Shown here: positions 9,291-17,914 of the stretch, piece after piece | Layout: each line of letters begins with the position of its first letter | Numbering within the stretch: the stretch's first letter is position 1 | Translations under genes and position numbers: made by a program | Notes under the pieces: model-generated | What the model was told of the DNA's origin: nothing | The model's database searches: none | What the model saw: the letters and a program-made list of their open reading frames with translations, nothing else | Assembly (NCBI RefSeq): GCF_012295525.1 | Contig: NZ_CP051167.1 | Span: 5,377,501 to 5,441,500, forward strand | Direction of reading: 5' to 3' | From: Oxynema aestuarii AP17 | GTDB taxonomy: Bacteria; Cyanobacteriota; Cyanobacteriia; Cyanobacteriales; Laspinemataceae | DNA length: 64,000 bases

Positions 9291-11921
9291 CTACTTCGAG
9301 GTTAAAGTTTCCACCCCATCCCAATCCTCTGGCGGCGGAGCTTCCAACAAGTTCTGACAGCGCTCCATGTGGATGTTGGCCGCTTTATTATTCGGATCGA
9401 TTTCCATCACGCGACCGAACTCGATCAGCGCCTTGGCAAACTGCCGCCCCAAATAACATTCCCGTCCTTTTTGGTAATGCTCCAACAAGGCGAGCTTGTC
9501 ATCCGGAATCGGGTCCGATCGCAATCCGACCACCTCGTAAATATTCACGGGTTCGTTGCGCCCTTTCACCCGCACGCAGTCGAGTTCGCGAACCCAAATC
9601 AGATCCGCACAGGGCTTGTACGTATCTTCGCTAATCACGATATCGGTACCGTACATTTTGCTGGTTCCTTCCAGACGCGAACCGAGGTTCACCCCGTCCC
9701 CAATCGAAGTCAGCTCCATGCGCTTACTCGATCCGATATTGCCACTGACCACCTCGTCCGAGTGAATCCCGATCCCGATTCTAATAATCTGCTTGCCCGC
9801 CGCCGAACGGCGCTTGTTAAATTCGATCAGCCGCTTGCGCATTTCCAACGACGTTTGCACCGCACACCAGGCATGATCTTTAAGGGGCAACGGCGAACCG
9901 AACACGGCCATGATCGCATCGCCAATGTACTTGTCGAGGGTCCCTTTGTACTTGAAGACCGCATCGACCATCGACTCGAAATACTCGTTGAGCATGATCA
10001 CCACTTCTTCCGCTTCCATGCCTTCGGTGAGGGTGGTGTAGCTGCGAATATCCGAGAACAGCACCGAAACTTCTTTGCGCTTGCCGCCCAATCCCGTTTC
10101 TCCGGAGGCGAGCAACTGTTCCGCCACTTCCTGGGTCATATAGCGGTACATCGTACTCTTGAGCCGTTTTTCGTCGCTGATGTCGTCCATGACCACCAAG
10201 GCCCCGTAAACATTGCTCGGGTCCGTGGCGTCGGCGATCGAATTGATGAACAAATGAACGCTGTGCTGCTCTTCGGAGGTTTCGGAAACTAAGGTTTGAT
10301 CCGGATAATATTGCTGTCTGGCCTTTTCGTCTTCACCTTTCAACGCCGCGTCAAACCACTTGGCAAAATCCCCTTCTTTGACGTGAATCAGATCGCGCAA
10401 CTGTTTCCCTTCGAGCTGGGTACTGTCGTCAATTTCCAACAGTTTCATCGCACTTTCGTTGACCGCGATCACGTGACCGGATTTATCCGTCGAGATCACC
10501 CCGTTGCTCAAACAGCGCAAGATATCCCGTTGCATTTGCTCTTGCTGTTTGACCGTTTGGAAAAGTTTGGCATTTTGCAGGGCCACTCCCGCTTGGGTAT
10601 TGAACGCCTGCATGAACTCCTGGTCGGAGCGGTTGAAACTGGCTTTCCAACAATCGGGAGCTTTCGGCCATTCTGCCGGGTCGTAAGCGGGATGGTCCCC
10701 TTGTTTTTTCTTGTTAACCAGTTGGGTCACGCCGATCAAGTCGCCGTCGGCGTTGTACACGGGCATACAGAGCAAACTGCAGGTTCGATAACCGCTCGTT
10801 TGGTCCACTTTTCTCGACATTTCCGAGCCGGGATGGTCGTACAAGTCGAAGGGGATATTGAGCGGTTCTCCGGTTTTGGCGACGGTTCCGGCGTAACCGA
10901 CTCCCATCGGGATGCGGATTTCTTTAAGTTGGTCGCCGATCGGGATTTTAGTCCACAGGTCGTTTTTGTCGCGATCGATCAGCCACAAGGTGCTGCGGTC
11001 GGCGTTCATCAGTTGTTTGGCCTCGTCCATGACCTTTTTGAGGGTTTCTTCGAGGTCGAGGCTGCTTTTACTGAGGGATTGGGTCGCCGACATCAAGGCG
11101 GCGGCGGCGCGCTGCCGTTGGGTGGCTTTGTAGAAGGAGCGCGACGATTCTAGAATTAAGCGAATCGAGGGGGCGAATTCTTCAAAAACTCGCTCGTCTT
11201 CGTCGGTAAAGCCTTTGGGATCGATGCGATCGAAGAGTTCGGCTTGGGGGTTGTATTCTTTTTTAAGTTTGTTGAGAAGTTGGACGACGGCTACTAAATC
11301 CCCTTTCTCGTTGAGCAGGGGCAAGCAGAGCATCGTGTAAGTGCGATATCCGGTTTTTTTATACTGCTCTTTAGCGGCGCCCGATCGCGGGTCGTCAAAG
11401 AAGTCGTAGGGGATATTGATTTCTTTTTTAAAGGTTGCGGCTTCTCCGGCGATGCCTTTATCTGCAGGAATGCGAATTTCTAAGGAGCCTTCACCTTCGC
11501 CTTTGGCGACGATCGACCACAGTTCGTTTTTTTCTTCATCTAATAAAAAGATCGTCGTGCGATCGGCTCCCAAGAGTTCCCCGGTCTTCAGGGTAATCGA
11601 GTGGAGCATTTCGTCGAGAATGGCGTCGAACCCTTGAGAGTCGAGCAGGTTGTCGAGCATCGACAGGGTTTGATTGACGACTTCGAGTTTCTGCTCGACG
11701 TCGGTGACGACCTGTTTGAAGGTATCTTGGGTAAGCGGTGCCAGGAACTGGGAAAACGTTCCGCTTGTTGCCGTTAGGGCGCTGCTGCTGTTGGCAGAAG
11801 CAGATGCACGTTGGTGAGCTGATGATGGATTCGCATTCTTGCCTTCCACTTGGGGGGTGACATCGATGACGGCACCACCAGGGCTGTCCCAAGAATGCGG
11901 ATTCGGAGATGCAGCTGTCAT
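9291..11921 (-). CDS. cyaB: Adenylate cyclase with two GAF domains, PAS domain and class III catalytic domain (CyaB type)
   Basis: The 876-residue order is GAF (about 75-245), GAF (about 280-460), PAS (about 470-600), class III cyclase (about 615-790) and a short TPR-like C-terminus. This matches the architecture of cyanobacterial CyaB1/CyaB2. Both GAF domains have recognisable NKxxF...(D/E)E-type signatures (LNKLKKEYN with FTDEDE; VNKKKQGDH with FNRSDQE), associated with cyclic-nucleotide binding in this family. The catalytic domain keeps both metal aspartates, Asp624 in LFSDIRSYT and Asp668 in YIGDAIMAVFG, and the GVNLGSRLEG segment. It is therefore expected to make cAMP, probably with cAMP feedback through GAF. 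The ATG at 11921 lies below a 500-bp intergenic region; the degenerate paralogue follows 181 bp downstream on the same strand. Confidence 0.92.
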   Translation of the reverse strand: MTAASPNPHSWDSPGGAVIDVTPQVEGKNANPSSAHQRASASANSSSALTATSGTFSQFLAPLTQDTFKQVVTDVEQKLEVVNQTLSMLDNLLDSQGFDAILDEMLHSITLKTGELLGADRTTIFLLDEEKNELWSIVAKGEGEGSLEIRIPADKGIAGEAATFKKEINIPYDFFDDPRSGAAKEQYKKTGYRTYTMLCLPLLNEKGDLVAVVQLLNKLKKEYNPQAELFDRIDPKGFTDEDERVFEEFAPSIRLILESSRSFYKATQRQRAAAALMSATQSLSKSSLDLEETLKKVMDEAKQLMNADRSTLWLIDRDKNDLWTKIPIGDQLKEIRIPMGVGYAGTVAKTGEPLNIPFDLYDHPGSEMSRKVDQTSGYRTCSLLCMPVYNADGDLIGVTQLVNKKKQGDHPAYDPAEWPKAPDCWKASFNRSDQEFMQAFNTQAGVALQNAKLFQTVKQQEQMQRDILRCLSNGVISTDKSGHVIAVNESAMKLLEIDDSTQLEGKQLRDLIHVKEGDFAKWFDAALKGEDEKARQQYYPDQTLVSETSEEQHSVHLFINSIADATDPSNVYGALVVMDDISDEKRLKSTMYRYMTQEVAEQLLASGETGLGGKRKEVSVLFSDIRSYTTLTEGMEAEEVVIMLNEYFESMVDAVFKYKGTLDKYIGDAIMAVFGSPLPLKDHAWCAVQTSLEMRKRLIEFNKRRSAAGKQIIRIGIGIHSDEVVSGNIGSSKRMELTSIGDGVNLGSRLEGTSKMYGTDIVISEDTYKPCADLIWVRELDCVRVKGRNEPVNIYEVVGLRSDPIPDDKLALLEHYQKGRECYLGRQFAKALIEFGRVMEIDPNNKAANIHMERCQNLLEAPPPEDWDGVETLTSK

Positions 11922-12419
11922 AGATCTATACTCTTTACTTCAGACCAGGGATGAGATTGCCTCCTCAGACGAGCGAGCGATCGCCTGGAGCAAGCCTTGC
12001 AGATTCGTGGCACGTCGCCGAGCAGATCGAAGACTACTCACCAGTGTACTCTGTCGAGAAGAATAGGACATCCGACGGACGATATTGCCCTACGTTTGGC
12101 GAGCGCTTTGAGAGCGGTGAAGCTAAATCGGGCCGACAGGAATTTTCATTTTATAAAGGCGCTTGGCAGGGATAAAAATATTTTGGCATCCTTGTTTAAA
12201 AATAGATGTGACTGTCTCTACTAATTTGACACACAATAGCCGGGAGTTTTGGGAAAAATCACAGAAGTTGGCGATCGCCTCGACCCTGCTTGACTCAATT
12301 GAGCGACTGGGATTTGAGCATTGACGAATCCCGGCCAACGAACGCTTACTTTTAATTGGAGAATCCTCATCTTTTTAACATTTTTTCGCCAAAGTAGGGA
12401 ATGTTACGGGGAGTTTGGA
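11922..12419. other. Intergenic region between recN end and cyaB start
   Basis: About 500 bp without a credible gene. It must contain the cyaB promoter on the minus strand. Short open frames here lack ribosome sites and family resemblance. I see no clear terminator for recN in it. Confidence 0.5.
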
Positions 12420-14216
12420 TTAACCTTCCCCCGAACCGTTTGCATTTTTACGGCGGTTGTCGGGGTCTTGGCGTAAGTCTGCCGCTTGGTTGAGTAAGGA
12501 TTGGGCGAAGGCGATCGCCGCATCGGCCCCTTCTCCTCCGGCGAGTTGGGCGAGTTCTTCCCGTCGTTGCTGGGGGGTCAAGGGGGTCACGCGAATGGCG
12601 GTTCGCGTTTCCGTGGCGATCGCGCTGTCGGTATCGATCGCCTCTCCCGAGGACGTCGGCGTGTCGATCAGTTGCTTGTCTACCCGAAAGTGACAATCCG
12701 CCATTGCGGCGACGATCGGTTGGTGGGTGACGAATAAAACCTGATGGTAGAGAGAGAGTTGGTGTAATTTTTGGGCGATCGCCCCGGCGACCCGTCCGGA
12801 CACCCCCGCATCGATTTCGTCAAACACCAGCGTCACCGCGTCGTCTGCTTGGGAAAAACAGGCTTTGAGCGCCAGTAGAAACCGACTCAATTCGCCCCCA
12901 GAAGCAATTTCGTGCAAGGGTTGCAAGGGTTCGCCGGGATTCGGCCCGATCGCGAACACCACCCGATCGCCTCCGGTACTGTTCGGCGGCATTTCGGACA
13001 GTTGCACCTCAAATTGTACTTTTTCCATCGCCAGGGGCTTGAGCTCTTCGAGCAAGCGGGTTTCCAACTCCCTTGCGGCGCGTCGCCGCAGGGTCGTGAG
13101 GCGATCGCACGCCGCCTTCAGTTGTGCCTGACACGCCCGATAATTCTGTTCTAACTCTTCGATCGACTTCCCGCCTCCGGTCAGTTGTTCGAGTTCGGCT
13201 TCGATACTTTGAGCGTAGGCGATCGCCTCCCCCAAACTCGGGCCGTACTTGCGGCAAATTTGCTGCAACTGCACCAACCGCCGTTCCACCTGTTCGAGAC
13301 GGTCGGGATCGGCTTCTAAATTAGCGCTGTAACTACTCATCTGCCGTCCCGCTTCGATCGTCTGCGCTAACGCATCTTCGACCATGTCGAGAATCGCTTG
13401 TAGGCTCCCATCATAACCGACGATTTCTTGTAAGATCGATTGCACTTCTCCCAATAAATCGGCGGCAGCTTGCTCCCCCGTATCATTCTGATAAAGAAAT
13501 TGGTATGCTTGATAACTCTGCTGTTGCAAGTCCACCACGTGACTCAAGCGCTGCCGTTCTTGTTCGAGTCGTTCCGCTTCGTCCGCTTCGCTCAAATCAG
13601 CTTCGCTCAACTCTTTAAGTTGATATTCGAGCAAATCAATCCGTTGCAAGCGCTGTTGTTCCGACTGACGCCGCCGTTCGAGTTCTTGCAAGGCGAGGGA
13701 CGTTTTCGCAAAGGCTTCCGCGACCCGTTGCCGTTGGGCGAGTAAGGGTTCGCCTCCAAAATTGTCGAGCCAGTCCCGTTGGCGCGCCGCCTGTACCAAT
13801 TGCACCGTTTGCCCTTGGGCGGTAATCTCGACGAGACGCTCGCGGACGCGCTCCATCAGTTGGCGATTCACTAAAATCCCGTTCAGTCGCGATCGACTCC
13901 GCATCGATCCCCCCCGGGTCGCCACCAGTTCTCGACTGACGACCAGTAAATTTTCGTCGAGCGGATCGATTTCTTGTTCGCGCAACCAGGCGATCGTCGG
14001 CGGGTCTAATTCAAAGGTCGCTTCGATCGCGGCGCGATCGGCTCCCGCTCGGATCGCTCGCCCTTGTACTTTACTCCCCAAAACCACATCGACTGCATCG
14101 AGAATAATCGATTTTCCCGCTCCCGTTTCCCCGGTCAAGACGTTGAGACCTTTGCCAAATTCGATTTGGAGTCGGTCGATCAACGCAAAATTCTCAATCT
14201 GCACGGACAGCAACAT
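12420..14216 (-). CDS. recN: DNA repair protein RecN
   Basis: RecN is an SMC-like ATPase acting in double-strand break repair. The chosen start at 14216 gives MLLSVQIENFALID, the standard RecN N-terminus, and a 598-residue protein of usual length; the frame stays open upstream but that extension is arginine-rich and unlike RecN. The sequence shows Walker A (GETGAGKS), central coiled-coil segments about residues 170-370, the ABC signature ASGGELSRFLLALK, and Walker B VFDEIDAGVSG followed by the D/H-loop region. The gene is divergent from a small membrane-protein gene. Nothing suggests truncation or frameshift. Confidence 0.95.
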   Translation of the reverse strand: MLLSVQIENFALIDRLQIEFGKGLNVLTGETGAGKSIILDAVDVVLGSKVQGRAIRAGADRAAIEATFELDPPTIAWLREQEIDPLDENLLVVSRELVATRGGSMRSRSRLNGILVNRQLMERVRERLVEITAQGQTVQLVQAARQRDWLDNFGGEPLLAQRQRVAEAFAKTSLALQELERRRQSEQQRLQRIDLLEYQLKELSEADLSEADEAERLEQERQRLSHVVDLQQQSYQAYQFLYQNDTGEQAAADLLGEVQSILQEIVGYDGSLQAILDMVEDALAQTIEAGRQMSSYSANLEADPDRLEQVERRLVQLQQICRKYGPSLGEAIAYAQSIEAELEQLTGGGKSIEELEQNYRACQAQLKAACDRLTTLRRRAARELETRLLEELKPLAMEKVQFEVQLSEMPPNSTGGDRVVFAIGPNPGEPLQPLHEIASGGELSRFLLALKACFSQADDAVTLVFDEIDAGVSGRVAGAIAQKLHQLSLYHQVLFVTHQPIVAAMADCHFRVDKQLIDTPTSSGEAIDTDSAIATETRTAIRVTPLTPQQRREELAQLAGGEGADAAIAFAQSLLNQAADLRQDPDNRRKNANGSGEG

Positions 14217-14545
14217 AGATCCCGCATCGTCCTCGAAACCGAACACAAGCAAGTGTATCCCGATCTCCACGGGATCGCGACGGCGGCGATCGGCAGCGCC
14301 CTGGGAAAGCCCACTGGCCGATCTCCGTATAATTCGATCTCGGCGGCGATCGCCGCGATCGACCCTCCGATAAGCCTTTGACCGTTTGTCTCCTTCGAGG
14401 TACACGGCGCAACATTGAGATTGTTTGCTGTAAGACAGTATTGGACTCGTAAATAGGTCATACTAGGGATAGAGGGTTAATCCTAACCTTCCCAGTTAAA
14501 GTGATTTAGCTGATTGAATTTAAAGCGCACCTATAACAATTCGGT
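14217..14545. other. Divergent promoter region recN / small membrane protein
   Basis: About 330 bp with HIP1-rich sequence next to recN and a more AT-rich part near 14460-14545. It should hold the promoters of recN (minus) and of the following small gene (plus). No RNA gene or repeat stands out. Confidence 0.45.
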
Positions 14546-14731
14546 ATGGAATCAGGTAGTCCGTCTGCTAGTTCGGCTGAAAAACCTCCTCATAGACTCT
14601 CTCAATTTGTCGGAACCCTTATTGCTTTGCTGACTTTACTCCTACCGATCTTCGCGATCGCCCACTATTCTCCGAGCAATCAAAATCCCTTACCCCAACG
14701 GAATTATCCGATAGGTAGGTTTCGCTATTGA
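14546..14731 (+). CDS. Small single-pass membrane protein
   Basis: A 61-residue frame starting at ATG. A polar N-terminus of about 20 residues is followed by one clear transmembrane stretch (FVGTLIALLTLLLPIFAIAH) and a short polar tail. The layout resembles small conserved cyanobacterial one-helix proteins, but I cannot name a family. No strong ribosome site precedes the ATG. It lies between recN and ppa, without an overlapping competing frame. The function is unknown; coding status is probable rather than certain. Confidence 0.5.
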   Translation: MESGSPSASSAEKPPHRLSQFVGTLIALLTLLLPIFAIAHYSPSNQNPLPQRNYPIGRFRY

Positions 14732-15135
14732 TTGCCCTTCGCCCTAGATCGGTCTTTCGTTTAACGATCTCGATGGCGATCGTTCGCTGATGTCCGCGCT
14801 CGGATCGCCGCCATAACAATGCAAACTTAATTCAAAATGCCGTCGATCTTTTCGGAGGTTAACCCTTCTAGAAACAGAACGACGGCATTATTTTAATGGC
14901 AGTTTTACCCGGGAGTTGGCAGCGCGATCGCCCCCTAGAACCGACCCGCCACGAGATCGGGATTAAAAACCCGAATTGAAAAGCCGGATCGAGTGTGTAA
15001 GAGCTGGCTTTCTGGTACGATGGCTGACGGATCGCCCGCGCGATCGCCAACGACCTTGAAAGCGATCGTAGATCGGCGTAGGAGGGGCGATCGCCGACTC
15101 GACATGCCGAGATTTTTGTTGCCAAGGAGATAATA

Positions 15136-15648
15136 GTGGATTTATCGCGGATTCCAGCTCAACCCAAACCCGGTACGGTTAACGTTTTAATTGAAATCCC
15201 TGGGGGCAGTAAAAATAAGTACGAATTTGATAAAGACTTACAAGCCTTTGCCCTCGATCGCGTCTTGTATTCGTCGGTTCAATATCCTTTAGATTACGGG
15301 TTTATTCCCAACACCCTCGCCGATGACGGCGACCCCCTCGACGGTCTGGTTATTATGGACCAGCCCACCTTTCCCGGCTGCGTGATTGCCGCCCGACCGA
15401 TCGGTATGTTAGAGATGATTGACGGCGGCGATCGCGATGAGAAATTGTTGTGCGTTCCCGTCACCGATCCGCGCTATACCAACATCAAATCTCTTAAAGA
15501 TGTTGCCAGTCATCGTCTTGACGAAATCTCCGAGTTTTTCAGAACTTACAAAAACTTGGAAAAGAAAGAAACGGAAATTCTCGGTTGGAAAGATGTTGAT
15601 AGCGTCATGCCGTTGGTAGAACAATGCATTAAAGCGGCGGCTAAATAA
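15136..15648 (+). CDS. ppa: Inorganic pyrophosphatase
   Basis: Soluble family I pyrophosphatase, hydrolysing PPi to two phosphates and pulling biosynthetic reactions forward. The protein is 170 residues, the normal size. The GTG start at 15136 is supported by AAGGAGA 5 bases upstream. The sequence carries the family signature DGDPLDGLV with its metal-binding aspartates, the early KNKYEFDK segment with substrate-binding Lys and Glu, and a conserved [11 protein letters not shown]. It appears monocistronic. No oddities are visible. Confidence 0.97.
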   Translation: MDLSRIPAQPKPGTVNVLIEIPGGSKNKYEFDKDLQAFALDRVLYSSVQYPLDYGFIPNTLADDGDPLDGLVIMDQPTFPGCVIAARPIGMLEMIDGGDRDEKLLCVPVTDPRYTNIKSLKDVASHRLDEISEFFRTYKNLEKKETEILGWKDVDSVMPLVEQCIKAAAK

Positions 15649-16431
15649 TCCCGAGCTTCTCCATTCCCATCGCCACCCTTTCTCGAACCCAAATCCCCCC
15701 TCACTCGCGTTAAGCGGGGGAACGGCGGGAAAGGGGGCGATATCCAGATGTTCCATCGATAGATGTTCCATCGATCGCACCTTCTAAGCTGTCGCGCATT
15801 GAAAGGGAGTGAAATGGGGGACGGAGATCGCGAGTCAGATGCTCGCACTCCCAGCAAGTCGAAATTCTTTCCCCATCTCAAGGGGGAATATCCGAACACA
15901 GTTGCCCAAGTGACGAGCCAACAAGCGCTTGAGAGTCAAAACTGCGTCTAGGGGAGACCTCCGAGGGTTGGGAGTACAAGTTCTCGGCGATCGCATCGAG
16001 AGTGAAGTTAATTGCACGGCGAACGGTATGACGGAGGAGGAGTCGGATATACTGGAGAAACGAGCAACTCAAGCAGTTAAACAATAAAGGGGGATTTCAA
16101 TGCCTCCATTAATTTGGAGATCGCCGCCAGTTAGGTGGTGTTAGCCTGTGGACTGGTGAGTGCCGACACTACCAGAAAGAAGCCGGAAGTAGGTTCCAAA
16201 GATGTCCACTTGTGGGTAACTTTGGGTAAGTCTTATGTAACGGAATATCCTACTGCAACGAGGCGGCTCGCGTAAAAGCGCCAAGACTTCCCGATCGAAA
16301 ATCGAAACGCTAAAATCACTGTAGAAGTTCTTGGGAATTAGAGCATTGAGAACTTCATTGTCGGCCAATCTTTTAGCCAGCAAAGTTTGTCCGGACTATC
16401 GCGATCGGTCACTCTTTATTTAACGAGCATC
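15649..16431. other. Gene-free region between ppa and panD
   Basis: About 780 bp. The first part holds a degenerate C/G-rich inverted-repeat element (15693-15741). The remainder, about 15880-16400, is less HIP1-rich. It shows only short frames on both strands with no convincing start signals or family similarity; the longest is 80 residues on the minus strand. It may contain the decayed remains of a gene or an unrecognised RNA, but I cannot support either. Confidence 0.4.
15693..15741. repeat. Degenerate copy of C6/G6 inverted-repeat element
   Basis: The segment begins ATCCCCCCT and ends GGGGGCGAT, with TTAAG and an internal GCGGGGG near the centre. It resembles the elements at 28577-28621 and 39058-39098 in layout but its arms have diverged. 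It lies in intergenic DNA just after ppa. Confidence 0.45.
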
Positions 16432-16854
16432 ATGCAGCGAACGCTCCTTTTGGCAAAAATTCATAATTGCACGCTTACCCGCGCCAACTTAGATTATGTC
16501 GGTAGTATTAGTATCGATCTCGCCTTGCTAGAAGCCGCAGGCATTTTACCCTACGAACAAGTGCAGGTTGTTAACGTCGCTAACGGTCAGAGATTGATGA
16601 CTTACGCGATCGCCGCTCCCTCCGGTTCCGGCAGTATCGAATTAAACGGTGCGGCAGCACGGCTGGGAATGGCAGGCGATCGCGTGATTATCATGAGTTA
16701 CGGACAATTTACCTCGGAAGAAGCTAAAACCTACTCCCCCACAGTGGTTTTTGTAGACGAGCGCAACCGCTTGCAACAAGTCTGCCGTTATCGGGATCTT
16801 AACGTGGGAGCCGGACTCCAACTCGCTCCGGGTGAAACCCCAGTGGGATTGTAG
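16432..16854 (+). CDS. panD: Aspartate 1-decarboxylase precursor
   Basis: PanD makes beta-alanine from aspartate for pantothenate and coenzyme A. The ATG at 16432 gives 140 residues. The N-terminus has the expected pattern: Lys9, His11, Tyr22 and the self-cleavage site Gly24-Ser25 in YVGSISID, where Ser25 becomes the pyruvoyl group. A longer frame starting at 16387 would add 15 residues that are not part of the family. The next gene starts 31 bp after the stop, so they may be co-transcribed. The match is unambiguous. Confidence 0.95.
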   Translation: MQRTLLLAKIHNCTLTRANLDYVGSISIDLALLEAAGILPYEQVQVVNVANGQRLMTYAIAAPSGSGSIELNGAAARLGMAGDRVIIMSYGQFTSEEAKTYSPTVVFVDERNRLQQVCRYRDLNVGAGLQLAPGETPVGL

Positions 16855-16885
16855 CCAGATCGAACCCTTCGTTCACAGCCTTTTG

Positions 16886-17749
16886 ATGGAATCAGCCAGT
16901 ATGGAAACTAACCGTTCCTCTGACTTCTTCGTCCGCTTTTGGGGAGTACGCGGCAGTATTGCCACTCCCGGTAAAGAAACCGTCGAGTATGGTGGCAATA
17001 CATCTTGTGTCGAGGTTCGAGTTGGCGGGAAACTCTTAATTTTTGACGGCGGAACGGGTTTGCGCGTTCTCGGGAAAACTTTACTCCCCAAGATGCCGAT
17101 CGAAGCGCACCTATTTTTCAGCCATTCTCATTGGGATCATATTCAAGGGTTTCCCTTTTTCGTTCCCGCATTTATTCCGGGAAATCGCTTCCATATTTAC
17201 GGGGCGATCGCCCCCAACGGCGCTACCATCAAACAACGGCTGTCCGATCAGATGCTGCACCCGAATTTTCCGATTCCCTTGCGGGGAATGCGATCGGAGA
17301 TGACCTTTCACGATTTACGACCGGGCGATCGCATCAAAATTGACGATATTTTAATCGAAACCGCCCATCTCAACCATCCTAGCGAGGCGATCGGTTATCG
17401 CGTCACCTGGCAAGGTCGCACGGCAGTTTACTGTACCGACACCGAACATTACGCCGACCGCCTCGACGAAAACGTTCTCTTCCTGGCCCGCGATGCCGAC
17501 GTTTTTATCTACGACGCCACTTACACCGACGAAGAATATTATCACCCTCAATTCTCCAAAGTCGGTTGGGGTCATTCCACCTGGCAAGAAGCAGTCAAAA
17601 TTTGTAAAGCCGCCGGAGTGAAAAAACTGGTAATTTTCCACCACGACCCGGCCCACGGCGACGACTTTCTCGCCGATGTCGAAGCGCAAGTCAGCGCCGC
17701 CTATCCCGATGCCTGTCTGGCCCGAGAAGGCACCAAACTGGTGTTGTAA
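16886..17749 (+). CDS. Metallo-beta-lactamase-fold hydrolase
   Basis: A soluble protein of about 287 residues. ATGs at 16886 and 16901 are both possible starts; an upstream GTG at 16832 would overlap panD and is less likely. It begins with the FWGVRGSIATPG motif typical of the PhnP/RNase Z-like branch and carries the metal-binding HSHWDHIQG motif (HxHxDH), a distal AHLNHPSEAIGYR, a DTEHYAD segment and a C-terminal IFHHDPAHGDD. These give the full di-metal ligand set. The substrate is not predictable; related proteins are phosphodiesterases or nucleases. It follows panD by 31 bp, which suggests an operon by position only. Confidence 0.85.
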   Translation: MESASMETNRSSDFFVRFWGVRGSIATPGKETVEYGGNTSCVEVRVGGKLLIFDGGTGLRVLGKTLLPKMPIEAHLFFSHSHWDHIQGFPFFVPAFIPGNRFHIYGAIAPNGATIKQRLSDQMLHPNFPIPLRGMRSEMTFHDLRPGDRIKIDDILIETAHLNHPSEAIGYRVTWQGRTAVYCTDTEHYADRLDENVLFLARDADVFIYDATYTDEEYYHPQFSKVGWGHSTWQEAVKICKAAGVKKLVIFHHDPAHGDDFLADVEAQVSAAYPDACLAREGTKLVL

Positions 17750-17914
17750 TTTATTGAGAATTTAAAGTTTAGATTTTGGATTTTAAATTTTAAATTAAAT
17801 TTTACAAGGCAAGAAAAACAGAAGGATTCCTATCGAATAACAGACCCCCTCGAACCCTTCTGCATCGGTCGGCGATCGCGATCGCCACCGCCGACCTTCA
17901 CCAACCGTACCCCC

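Noticed and set aside
9369-11153. Two long plus-strand frames (about 307 and 285 codons) opposite cyaB
   Set aside because: The minus strand holds an unambiguous multi-domain cyclase across the same bases; the plus frames have no domain resemblance.
12420-14405. Longer recN start at 14405
   Set aside because: The extra 63 residues are arginine-rich and the true RecN N-terminus begins at 14216.
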